A stretch of 13,448 nt of DNA. Origin: Pseudomonadota bacterium. Lineage in GTDB: Bacteria > Pseudomonadota > Alphaproteobacteria > Acetobacterales > Acetobacteraceae. Below, piece by piece: positions 6,706 to 13,101 of this stretch (position 1 is its first letter; the number at the start of each line of letters is the position of its first letter). Location of the stretch: positions 1-13,448 of the forward strand of contig JAJYAF010000022.1 of NCBI GenBank assembly GCA_021779655.1, given 5' to 3'. Under the pieces are notes generated by a model. That model made no database searches and had not been told where the DNA came from. It was given only the letters and a program-made list of their open reading frames with translations. Position numbers and translations under genes: made by a program.

Positions 6706-7188
6706 TCAGGATGCCTTTGCCTTCGGCGCGCTGGGCGCCGGGGGCGGGGCTTTCAGGCGCACGCGGCGGACGAGCAGGCTGAAGTCGCAACGCATCACCG
6801 TCTCGCCGCGCTGATTATGCACTTGCAGGTCGAGCGTGGCGACACCGTGGCGGTCGCGTTGGTCGCGCAGGGCCTTGATTTCGGCGGTTGCCCAGATCGT
6901 ATCGCCGATGAAGCTCGGCCGCAGGAAGCGCAACCCTTCCACGCCCCAGAACGCTTCGATCACCTCGGGGTCGAACGGGAGCATCGCATTGCCGATGCTG
7001 AAGATAAGGCTGCCCTGAACCAGGCGGCGTCCGTAGAGGGTATGGCGGGCGAATTCCTCATTGGCATGCAGTTCGAGCCAGTTGCCCGTCAGCATGCAGA
7101 AATTGACCACATCCGTCTCGGTGAGCGTGCGGCCATGCGACGTCTGGCGTTGTCCAACGCGCAATTCGGAATAAGGTTGATTGATCAA
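6706..7188 (-). CDS. MaoC-like hot-dog protein, catalytic Asp replaced by Asn, TTG start
   Basis: A 160-residue single hot-dog protein. ELRVGQRQTSHGRTLTETDVVNFCMLTG, LVQGSLIFSIGNAM and FLRPSFIGDTIWATAEI (each quoted in part of the chain) match MaoC-like dehydratases. The catalytic window reads TGNWLELHAN (34-43): His41 is kept but the usual Asp is Asn36, so activity may be reduced or altered. The start codon is TTG at 7188; it is chosen because AGGAGG lies five bases upstream (7198-7193) and the resulting N-terminus is family-like. It is the first gene of the leftward unit and lies directly behind the divergent control region containing an 18-bp palindrome. It could act with the CoA-transferase behind it or pair with another hot-dog subunit. 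Confidence 0.82.
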   Translation of the reverse strand: MINQPYSELRVGQRQTSHGRTLTETDVVNFCMLTGNWLELHANEEFARHTLYGRRLVQGSLIFSIGNAMLPFDPEVIEAFWGVEGLRFLRPSFIGDTIWATAEIKALRDQRDRHGVATLDLQVHNQRGETVMRCDFSLLVRRVRLKAPPPAPSAPKAKAS

Positions 7189-7241
7189 GACGACCTCCTA
7201 TTCTGCGTAGCCCGATTTGGCGACATTCGTTAACGCCGAAC

Positions 7242-7270
7242 GCAATAATACCGACCGTCCGGTATGGCAA
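7242..7270 (-). promoter_or_regulatory. Promoter and TetR-like operator for the leftward MaoC/CaiB genes
   Basis: On the minus strand TTGCCA (7270-7265) is followed at 17 bases by TATTGC (7247-7242), with TATTAT overlapping at 14 bases. Filling that spacer is ATACCGACCGTCCGGTAT (7248-7265, plus strand), a palindrome with outer arms of six perfect pairs and one more inner pair. Its shape and position fit an operator of the TetR type that would block polymerase. No TetR gene is in the window; MarR from the adjacent gene is an alternative binder. Confidence 0.5.
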
Positions 7271-7303
7271 GCCGGCCGGTTCCGTGAGGGCCGCGGCTTT
7301 GCG

Positions 7304-7332
7304 TTGCCGAAATAGATGGCATGCCATATATT
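7304..7332 (+). promoter_or_regulatory. marR promoter with overlapping palindromic operator
   Basis: TTGCCG (7304-7309), 17 bases, TATATT (7327-7332) is a good sigma-70 promoter. A perfect 12-bp palindrome, ATGGCATGCCAT (7316-7327), extends to 18 bp with one mismatched pair (7313-7330) and occupies the spacer and part of the -10 box. That is the usual place for a MarR autoregulatory operator. Transcription would begin near 7339, just before the ATG at 7341. Confidence 0.6.
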
Positions 7333-7340
7333 GGGGTCCC

Positions 7341-7829
7341 ATGAATTCATTGCACGCACCCTCGCCGCCCGGAAAGGAGGATTCCTCGCGGCTCCGTGAG
7401 AGGTTCGGTAGCCTGATCGCCCATGCCGCCCGGCAGTGGCGCCGCGCGGTGGACCACCGGTTGCAGCCATTCGGGCTGACGGAAGCCACCTGGCTGCCGT
7501 TGATCTACCTGGCCCGCACCGCCGCGCCGATGCGCCAGAAAGACCTTGCCGCCGCCCTGGCCGTGGATGGCTCCTCGATCGTGCGCCTGCTCGACGAGCT
7601 CGAAGCCGCCGGCCTCATCCAGCGTCGTGAGGAAGCCTCCGACCGCCGTGCCAAAACGATCATCCTGACCGCAGCGGGACGGTCGATCATCGACCGGGTC
7701 GAGGACGCCTCTAGGCGCGTCCGTGACGCGACGCTGCACGGCATCACGAGAGCCGAACTGGAAATCGCGGCCGATGTCCTGCGTCGGGTCTGCAAGAATT
7801 TCGCCCGGCAGCCGGAACCGCATGAATAA
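7341..7829 (+). CDS. MarR-family transcriptional regulator
   Basis: A 162-residue winged-helix regulator. The central helix-turn-helix spans about residues 65-89 (MRQKDLAAALAVDGSSIVRL and on), followed by the wing with the DRRAK signature (101-105) and ILTAAGRSI. N- and C-terminal helices would form the dimer. MarR proteins usually repress their own operon and release DNA on binding aromatic or acyl ligands. ATG 7341 is used; it has no clear ribosome-binding site, but the upstream promoter predicts a near-leaderless mRNA. An in-frame GTG at 7284 would add 19 residues and lie upstream of the -10 box. The AAGGAGG at 7374-7380 is inside the frame and has no start behind it. The gene overlaps the exporter gene by eight bases, so the two are one operon. 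Confidence 0.9.
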   Translation: MNSLHAPSPPGKEDSSRLRERFGSLIAHAARQWRRAVDHRLQPFGLTEATWLPLIYLARTAAPMRQKDLAAALAVDGSSIVRLLDELEAAGLIQRREEASDRRAKTIILTAAGRSIIDRVEDASRRVRDATLHGITRAELEIAADVLRRVCKNFARQPEPHE

Positions 7830-9357
7830 TTCCGCGATGCCGCCAGCCTCCATGGTCCCTCTCTCAACCGGAATGCAGCGGGTGCTGGTGACCGTCTGCG
7901 TGATCCTGGCCACGCTCATGCAATCGCTCGACAGCACGATCGCTAATGTCGCCCTGCCCTACATGCAAGGCACCGTGTCGGCGAGCCAGGACGAGATAAA
8001 CTGGGTACTGACGAGCTACATCGTGGCCGCCGCCATCATGACCACGCCAACCGGGTTTCTGGCCGCGCGCTTCGGCCGCACCCGGCTGTTCGTCGCCGGG
8101 GTAGCCGGGTTCACCGTCGCCTCGGCGTTCTGCGGCCTCGCGGAATCGCTTGGCCAACTCGTCCTCTTCCGCATCGTCCAGGGCTTTTTCGGCGCCGTCC
8201 TGGTCCCGCTGTCGCAATCCGTCCTGTTCGAACTCTACCCGCCGGAGCAGCGCGCCAAGGCGATGGGCTTGTGGACGATGGGCGTGATGATGGGACCGAT
8301 CTGCGGGCCGATCCTCGGCGGCTGGCTCACCGAAAACTATAGCTGGCGCTGGGTCTTCTACATCAATCTCCCCTTCGGAATCATCACCGGGCTGGGGCTT
8401 CTCGCGCTGCTGCAGGAAACCCCCTCAACCCGCTCCGTGAAGCTGGACTGGCTGGGTTTCGGTACGCTCAGCATTGCCGTCGGCGCCTTCCAGCTTATGC
8501 TCGACCGGGGCGAGACGCTCGACTGGTTCAATTCCCGCGAAATCATCATCGAGGCCTGCGTCGCCGGCGTCTCGTTCTACCTGTTCCTGGTGCAGTTCTT
8601 TCTCGCCCCGCAGCCTTTCGTTTCACCCCGGATCTTCGCTGACCGGAACTTCGCCATCGCCAGCCTGCTCTATGCCATGATGGGCTTGATCCTGTATGCC
8701 TCGCTGGCGCTGCTGGCGCCCTATATGCAAACGCTGATGAACTACCCGGTAGTGACGGCGGGTGTAACGCTTGCCGCGCGTGGCGCCGGCCTGATGTGTG
8801 CCGCCTGGATCTGCGGCAGGGTGATAGGATGGATCAGCGCCAGGATGGTGGTCGGTATCGGCTTCCTGGTCGGTGCCTTTGCGCTGTGGCAAATGAGCCG
8901 ATGGACCCCCGATGTTGCGCAGCCAACAATCATGCTGACCGGCTTCGTACAGGGCATCAGCGTCGGCCTGCTGGCCATACCCATCAACATCATCGCCTTC
9001 ACCACCCTGCCGGCCGACATCAGAACGCAGGCGACCGGCATATTCAGTCTGATGCGTAACATGGGCAGCGCAATCGGCATCTCGATCACCGGCGCGCTGC
9101 TCGCGTCAAACACCCAGATCAACCACGCGCTGATCGCGGCTCAGGTCAATGCGTTCAACCGCCCGCTACAGACCGGCAACGTATCCCGCATCTGGGATCT
9201 GCATTCCATCCTCGGCACCGGCCTCATCAATGCGGAGGTCACGCGCCAGGCGCAGATCATCGCGTATGTCGATGATTTCAAATTGATGCTGGTCCTGGCC
9301 CTGCTCGTGGTGCCGCTACTCTTGCTGGCGCGAACCTCGGTGGCACGACAGGAATGA
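7822..9357 (+). CDS. DHA2-family (EmrB/QacA-like) MFS exporter
   Basis: A 511-residue inner-membrane proton-driven drug exporter of the 14-helix DHA2 group. Visible signatures are motif D1 LDSTIANVALP (36-46), the cytoplasmic loop GFLAARFGRTRLF (78-90, motif A), Arg117 in LFRIVQG (motif B), and antiporter motif C GVMMGPICGPILGG (154-167) followed by SWRWVFYINLPFG. Long hydrophobic helices continue to the C-terminus, ending near LLLLARTSVARQE. The chosen ATG 7822 overlaps the end of marR by eight bases, implying translational coupling; in-frame ATGs at 7837 and 7852 are possible alternatives. No EmrA-like adaptor or outer-membrane factor is adjacent, so it may act alone. Substrates are probably amphipathic or acidic toxicants, perhaps linked to the neighbouring acyl-CoA pathway. 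Confidence 0.92.
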   Translation: MNNSAMPPASMVPLSTGMQRVLVTVCVILATLMQSLDSTIANVALPYMQGTVSASQDEINWVLTSYIVAAAIMTTPTGFLAARFGRTRLFVAGVAGFTVASAFCGLAESLGQLVLFRIVQGFFGAVLVPLSQSVLFELYPPEQRAKAMGLWTMGVMMGPICGPILGGWLTENYSWRWVFYINLPFGIITGLGLLALLQETPSTRSVKLDWLGFGTLSIAVGAFQLMLDRGETLDWFNSREIIIEACVAGVSFYLFLVQFFLAPQPFVSPRIFADRNFAIASLLYAMMGLILYASLALLAPYMQTLMNYPVVTAGVTLAARGAGLMCAAWICGRVIGWISARMVVGIGFLVGAFALWQMSRWTPDVAQPTIMLTGFVQGISVGLLAIPINIIAFTTLPADIRTQATGIFSLMRNMGSAIGISITGALLASNTQINHALIAAQVNAFNRPLQTGNVSRIWDLHSILGTGLINAEVTRQAQIIAYVDDFKLMLVLALLVVPLLLLARTSVARQE

Positions 9358-9404
9358 TCTGTCTCCATGACAGCGGCGCCGCGCGATACGGCGTCAATGG
9401 AGCA

Positions 9405-9425
9405 GTCCCGAATACCCGCCGGGAC
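9405..9425 (+). terminator. Weak hairpin after the exporter gene
   Basis: GTCCCG (9405-9410) and CGGGAC (9420-9425) form a perfect 6-bp stem with a 9-base loop, 47 bases past the exporter stop. No T-run follows. It may be a weak terminator between the exporter and the MBL gene. Confidence 0.3.
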
Positions 9426-9474
9426 AGACACGCGACGGGTTGTTAGAAGTTGATGCAGTTAAAAAAGGATATTC

Positions 9475-10494
9475 ATGTTACAATTTCCGTGGAGTGAGGC
9501 ACCTGATTTCAATCAGGTCATCGAGGTCGTGCCGGGGGTGCTATGGTTTCGGCTGCCCCTGCCCTACCGGCTGGACCATGTGAACATCTACCTGATCGAT
9601 ACGGGGGATGGCTGGACGGTGCTGGATACCGGGCTGGGGACTGATGCGTGCCGCCAGACATGGGAAGCGCTTCTGCAGGGGCCGCTTCGCGGGCAACGTC
9701 TGTCATCCATGCTGGTGACGCATTTCCACCCCGATCACGTCGGCCTTGCCGGATGGCTCGATGAGCGATTCCGGCTTCCGCTGTCGATGCCCCGGCCCGA
9801 ATATCTCCACAGCCTGGCCATGCAATACGTTCCCGCCGACCTTGGCCAGAAAAGGCAGCTCCAATTCTATGAACGGCATGGCCTGTCCCCCGAAGCCACC
9901 CAGTCGGTGCTCGGGCGCGGGCAGAACTATCTGCGCAGCACCACCGGCGTTCCGCCTACCTACCACCGGATCAAGCATGGCGACACGCTGGCCTCCGGCA
10001 CGCGGCGCTTCCAGGTCCTCACGGGCGGGGGCCATGCGCTTGAACAGGCCATGCTTTATCGTCCCGAGGAGGGTCTTTTCTTCGCGGCCGACCAGGTCAT
10101 CGCCAAAATTTCGCCCAATGTCAGCGTGCATGCGATAGAGCCGACATTGGACGCGCTTGGCATCTTCCTTGAATCGCTTGAGTCGCTGCGTGATCTCGTG
10201 GCCGAGGATGCACTTGTCCTCCCCGGCCACGGCTTGCCGTTCCGCGGCCTGCATCATCGCGTCGCGGCGCTCGTCGAACACCATATGCAGCGTTGCCAGC
10301 TCATTGCCGATGCCTGCCGGGAAAGGCCGCTAACGGTCGCTGAACTCGTTCCCTTCGTATTCGATCGCGTGCTCGACGAGCACCAGACCGGATTCGCCTT
10401 CGGCGAGGTTCTCGCGCATGTCAACTACATGCTCGCGCGCGACCAGCTCTCGATGGAGTTGGCTGACGGCATCGAGCGATACCGGACCCGGTGA
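9475..10494 (+). CDS. Metallo-beta-lactamase-fold hydrolase
   Basis: A 339-residue cytoplasmic MBL-fold enzyme. The metal motif HFHPDH (83-88) is complete, and the other ligands are visible as His187 in GGGHALE, bridging Asp206 in FAADQV and His252 in PGHGLPF, so a two-metal site is expected. The C-terminal 70 or so residues (RCQLIADACRERPLTVAELV onward) look like the small winged-helix domain found behind many such hydrolases. Family members cleave thioesters, esters, lactones or other substrates. In an acyl-CoA setting a thioesterase or glyoxalase II-like role is reasonable but unproven. AGGA five to six bases before ATG 9475 supports the start. It follows the exporter after 117 bases and converges on imuB, 55 bases away. 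Confidence 0.88.
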   Translation: MLQFPWSEAPDFNQVIEVVPGVLWFRLPLPYRLDHVNIYLIDTGDGWTVLDTGLGTDACRQTWEALLQGPLRGQRLSSMLVTHFHPDHVGLAGWLDERFRLPLSMPRPEYLHSLAMQYVPADLGQKRQLQFYERHGLSPEATQSVLGRGQNYLRSTTGVPPTYHRIKHGDTLASGTRRFQVLTGGGHALEQAMLYRPEEGLFFAADQVIAKISPNVSVHAIEPTLDALGIFLESLESLRDLVAEDALVLPGHGLPFRGLHHRVAALVEHHMQRCQLIADACRERPLTVAELVPFVFDRVLDEHQTGFAFGEVLAHVNYMLARDQLSMELADGIERYRTR

Positions 10495-10517
10495 ACGAGC
10501 CCTTTCAGGATGAAAAA

Positions 10518-10545
10518 CCCGCGGTGGCGCCTCGGCCGGCGCGGG
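10518..10545 (-). terminator. Terminator of imuA-imuB
   Basis: On the minus strand CCCGCG (10545-10540) and CGCGGG (10523-10518) pair around a GC-rich interior with a short GGC/GCC inner stem. TTTTT (10517-10513) follows immediately. It starts four bases past the imuB stop. It indicates that the transcript ends here, without dnaE2. Confidence 0.65.
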
Positions 10546-10549
10546 ACAT

Positions 10550-12073
10550 TCAGAAAAATCCATGGAGGAACCAGCGAAGATCGCCGCTGGCAAGATCAAC
10601 GGCATCACCGCTGCGGAACAGCCAGAACCGCCGTCCATCCTCATCCTCCACCTGCCAGTAATCGCGGACCGCGCTGCGTTCGCGATCGCTTACCCACCAC
10701 TCGCCGCCGATACGCTCCGGTCCATCTGCGTGCCTGATCCGGTGCCGGTGGCGGCGCCACACGAACTGCGCCGGCGGATGGTCGGGCAGCATCGCCAGCG
10801 CCTCGATTGGCTGGGGCGGCCGGAGCAGCCGCGCCGGACGCGGCAGGTGTTTGGGCCATCGGGCGCCGGCCGGCGGGGACAACGGACCGACGCGGCGCAC
10901 GCTGCGCTCGGGCACGTCGCTTTCGACCGGCGCCGCGCGGTAGACTTTCGGTGCGCCAAGCCTGTTCACGAGCCGGTCCACCAGAACCGACACATCGGCG
11001 CCGGTATTCTCGTCGCCGATCAGGCTGATCCGCGGCTGCGCGAAGCCGGCCGGCTCAGCCAAAGAAACGGTAAGCCGCATGGCCTCGATGCCGAGCCCCG
11101 GATCGACACACTCAAGCCGCTCCTCCAGCAGGCGGGCGAGATGGCCTGGCGTGCGGTTCGGACGCGCCGTCCCGATGCAAATCGCCTGTTCGGTGCGGTC
11201 GATGCGCTCGAAGATGAGGTCGAGCCGGCGCGCCCCCGCTCCGCGACGCTCAAGCTCCGCGCAGACGCAGGCCGTCAGGCGGGCGATCACGTGGGACAAT
11301 GCCTCGGGTGTCAGTAAGGGCTCGGGGAATGTCAGTCGGGCGGCCACCGGGTTCGGCGGCGCAATCGGCTCGATCGGCTCGCCGACATTGCCGAGGGCTT
11401 GATCGATGCGCTGGATCACGCGCTGACCGAAGCGCAACGCCAAAGGCGCGCGCGGCGCGTCGAGAAGCTGGCCGATGCGCTCGAAGCCCAGGCGGCGGAG
11501 GGCGGAAACCGTGTCCGCATCCAGGCGAAGGGCCGCGACCGGCAGGGGCCGGAGTGCTCCCGCAGCTTCACCCGGGGGCACCGATGCAGTCGGCTCCGTG
11601 CCGTAGCGCGCCACGGCCCAGGCCGTTCCCGGCGTATCGGCGATGGCCGCCCGGGACGTGATACCGCTTCGGCCCAAACGTTCGACGATATCGCCGAGTG
11701 TCGCGGCCTCCCCGCCGAAGAGATGCGTGCAGCCGGTGGCACCGATCCACAGGCCGTTCGGGCTGTCGGGGGCGGTCAGCGGCGCGTAGCGCAGGCCCCA
11801 TGCGGCCGCTTCCTCGAGCGCCCGGGCATCGCGTTCGGGCGTCGCTGGAAGCACCCTCAGGCCGGGCACCATAGCCTGGGCCTGCGCCAGCGGCATGCCG
11901 GCCGCCAGCCCGAGCGCTCGCGCCGCGCGATCCGCCGCAGCGACCACCTGGCGGCGCTTCTCCTGCATCGCCGTGACCAGTGGTTTATCCGCCGGCGGCA
12001 TGGCGGCGCTGAAGAAGCGCCGCAGCAGGTCCGTCTGCCAGGTTGGCAGGAATACCGAGATGACCCGTCTCAT
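10550..12073 (-). CDS. imuB: ImuB, inactive Y-family polymerase-like mutagenesis protein
   Basis: A 507-residue ImuB. It begins MRRVISVFLPTWQTDLLRR, and LVTAMQEKRRQVVAAADRAA and GATGCTHLFGGE (111-122) follow in ImuB order. The acidic residues of active DinB-type enzymes are missing: FLPTW stands where the first Asp would be and LWIGATG where the DE motif would be. ImuB proteins characteristically act as a clamp-binding hub for error-prone DnaE2 and ImuA rather than as polymerases. The C-terminal block with GPERIGGEWW (451-460), RDYWQVEDEDGRRFWLFRSG and WFLHGFF is diagnostic. GGAGG six bases before ATG 12073 fixes the start; a reading extending to 12256 lies inside imuA. It overlaps imuA by 89 bases and shares its LexA-controlled promoter. 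No dnaE2 follows. Confidence 0.92.
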   Translation of the reverse strand: MRRVISVFLPTWQTDLLRRFFSAAMPPADKPLVTAMQEKRRQVVAAADRAARALGLAAGMPLAQAQAMVPGLRVLPATPERDARALEEAAAWGLRYAPLTAPDSPNGLWIGATGCTHLFGGEAATLGDIVERLGRSGITSRAAIADTPGTAWAVARYGTEPTASVPPGEAAGALRPLPVAALRLDADTVSALRRLGFERIGQLLDAPRAPLALRFGQRVIQRIDQALGNVGEPIEPIAPPNPVAARLTFPEPLLTPEALSHVIARLTACVCAELERRGAGARRLDLIFERIDRTEQAICIGTARPNRTPGHLARLLEERLECVDPGLGIEAMRLTVSLAEPAGFAQPRISLIGDENTGADVSVLVDRLVNRLGAPKVYRAAPVESDVPERSVRRVGPLSPPAGARWPKHLPRPARLLRPPQPIEALAMLPDHPPAQFVWRRHRHRIRHADGPERIGGEWWVSDRERSAVRDYWQVEDEDGRRFWLFRSGDAVDLASGDLRWFLHGFF

Positions 12074-12767
12074 CCGTTGCCTCCACAATCCAGGATGCCG
12101 GTTCACCGCCCCGGCACCGCACCAGGTCCAGGCGCCATCGCGGCCGGGCCAGGCCAGGGGTTTCCGGCGCGTGCGCGAACAGCGCGGGGGCTGGCATGGC
12201 GCTGACCCGCCAGCGGGTGGCCGCCGCCGTCGGCTCGACGAGCCGCGCGTCGTCATGTCGCCGGCCGCAGCGCAGCACGAGGCAGGTCACGCCGCTCTGC
12301 TCCGCCGCGAGTTGCAGGCGGCGCGAGGCGGTCAGCGTCAGTTTCCCCGACAGCTCGCCGATAACACCGGCCAATCCGGCGTGCCGAAGCCCTTCCTCCA
12401 TGGTAAGGAGCACCATGGCCGCGTTGCCCGCCTCGGCGTAGATGACCCGGTCGGCCTGAAGGCCGACCCCATCGAGCGCCGGAGCGAACAGATCGGGCCG
12501 CTCCAGGACCCACAGAACCTGGCCGGGAAGACGCGCCAGAATGCCGGCGCTCAGCATCATCGCGGCGGTTTCGTGCTCGATATCGGGCCCACCTCCAGCG
12601 ATCTCGTGCAGGGCGCCAAGCGCCAGGCCGCCGCCGGGAAGGCGGCTATCGATCGCGGCGACTCCGAACGAGATCACCCGGCCCGCAGCCTTTGCCGGTT
12701 GCCCGAGACGGGCAAGGCTCGCCCGAAGCGCGGCCAATCTGGCCGCCGTCCCCAGCCCTTGTTCCAT
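11985..12767 (-). CDS. imuA: ImuA, RecA-like mutagenesis cassette protein
   Basis: A 260-residue ImuA/SulA-like protein. VISFGVAAIDSRLPGGGLALG (split across residues 31-51), GALHEIAG, then VLWVLERPDLFAPALDGVGL are typical of the RecA-fold ImuA family. I see no full Walker A GxxxxGKT motif, as is common for the family. In Caulobacter and Mycobacterium this protein works with ImuB and DnaE2 in damage-induced translesion synthesis. GGAG seven bases before ATG 12767 supports the start, and a perfect LexA box lies 28 bases upstream. The tail WIVEATDETGHLGIPANLAD extends into imuB, giving an 89-base overlap in another frame. First gene of the SOS operon. Confidence 0.9.
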   Translation of the reverse strand: MEQGLGTAARLAALRASLARLGQPAKAAGRVISFGVAAIDSRLPGGGLALGALHEIAGGGPDIEHETAAMMLSAGILARLPGQVLWVLERPDLFAPALDGVGLQADRVIYAEAGNAAMVLLTMEEGLRHAGLAGVIGELSGKLTLTASRRLQLAAEQSGVTCLVLRCGRRHDDARLVEPTAAATRWRVSAMPAPALFAHAPETPGLARPRWRLDLVRCRGGEPASWIVEATDETGHLGIPANLADGPAAALLQRRHAAGG

Positions 12768-12795
12768 CGCGGCTCTCCACCAGGTACAGAGCCGA

Positions 12796-12810
12796 GAACA
12801 TATAGAGAAC
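12796..12810 (-). promoter_or_regulatory. LexA (SOS) box of imuA-imuB
   Basis: On the minus strand the site reads GTTCTCTATATGTTC, a perfect GTTC-N7-GTTC, the alphaproteobacterial LexA consensus. It ends 28 bases before the imuA start codon, where LexA would cover the promoter. Induction by DNA damage after LexA cleavage follows from established knowledge of this operon family. Confidence 0.88.
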
Positions 12811-13101
12811 TTTTAGGCCGAGTCGAGTCGTCTTTTTTCCTCCGCGCTGATGATCAACCGCTATACCAGAGCCCTCGGCCGAGATTGACGAAAACGCCTT
12901 GGCCATCCCCGCTTCCGGCATCTCGCATGCGTTCAAGCAGCCAGGAACCGGCCATATCGCAGGGACGGCGATAATCATTTCGATGACGAAGTGATAAAAT
13001 GTTCGGGATGCAGCGCGCTGAACTTTCCCGCCCCCTCTCTTTCGTTCTCCGCCCTGGCTTGGTAGGATGCCGGCACTTGCATGGGAAAGGCGGCTGGAAA
13101 A
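12811..13101. other. Intergenic region between imuA and the right-hand dehydrogenase
   Basis: Divergent spacer of about 290 bases. It supplies the imuA promoter at one end and presumably the dehydrogenase promoter at the other. I find TAGGAT at 13063-13068 as a possible -10 but no matching -35. A short minus-strand frame (12854-12955) is listed separately. No RNA gene or strong hairpin was seen. Confidence 0.5.
12854..12955 (-). pseudogene. Possible remnant of an AMP-binding acyl-CoA ligase N-terminus
   Basis: A 33-codon frame reading MAGSWLLERMRDAG, then SGDGQGVFVNLGRGLWYSG and a stop. The pattern LLERMRxAG...VFVxxGRxLxYS faintly resembles the extreme N-terminus of AMP-dependent acyl-CoA synthetases (…RLREAGDRPALVxxGRxLTY…). 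No ribosome-binding site is clear and nothing resembling the rest of a ligase follows. It is either a decayed fragment left by a rearrangement or a chance frame, and chance is not excluded. Confidence 0.15.

Noticed and set aside
13010..13033. Second LexA-like site (GTTC…GAAC) upstream of the 13102 dehydrogenase
   Set aside because: The arms are inverted, not direct, and the spacing does not fit GTTC-N7-GTTC.
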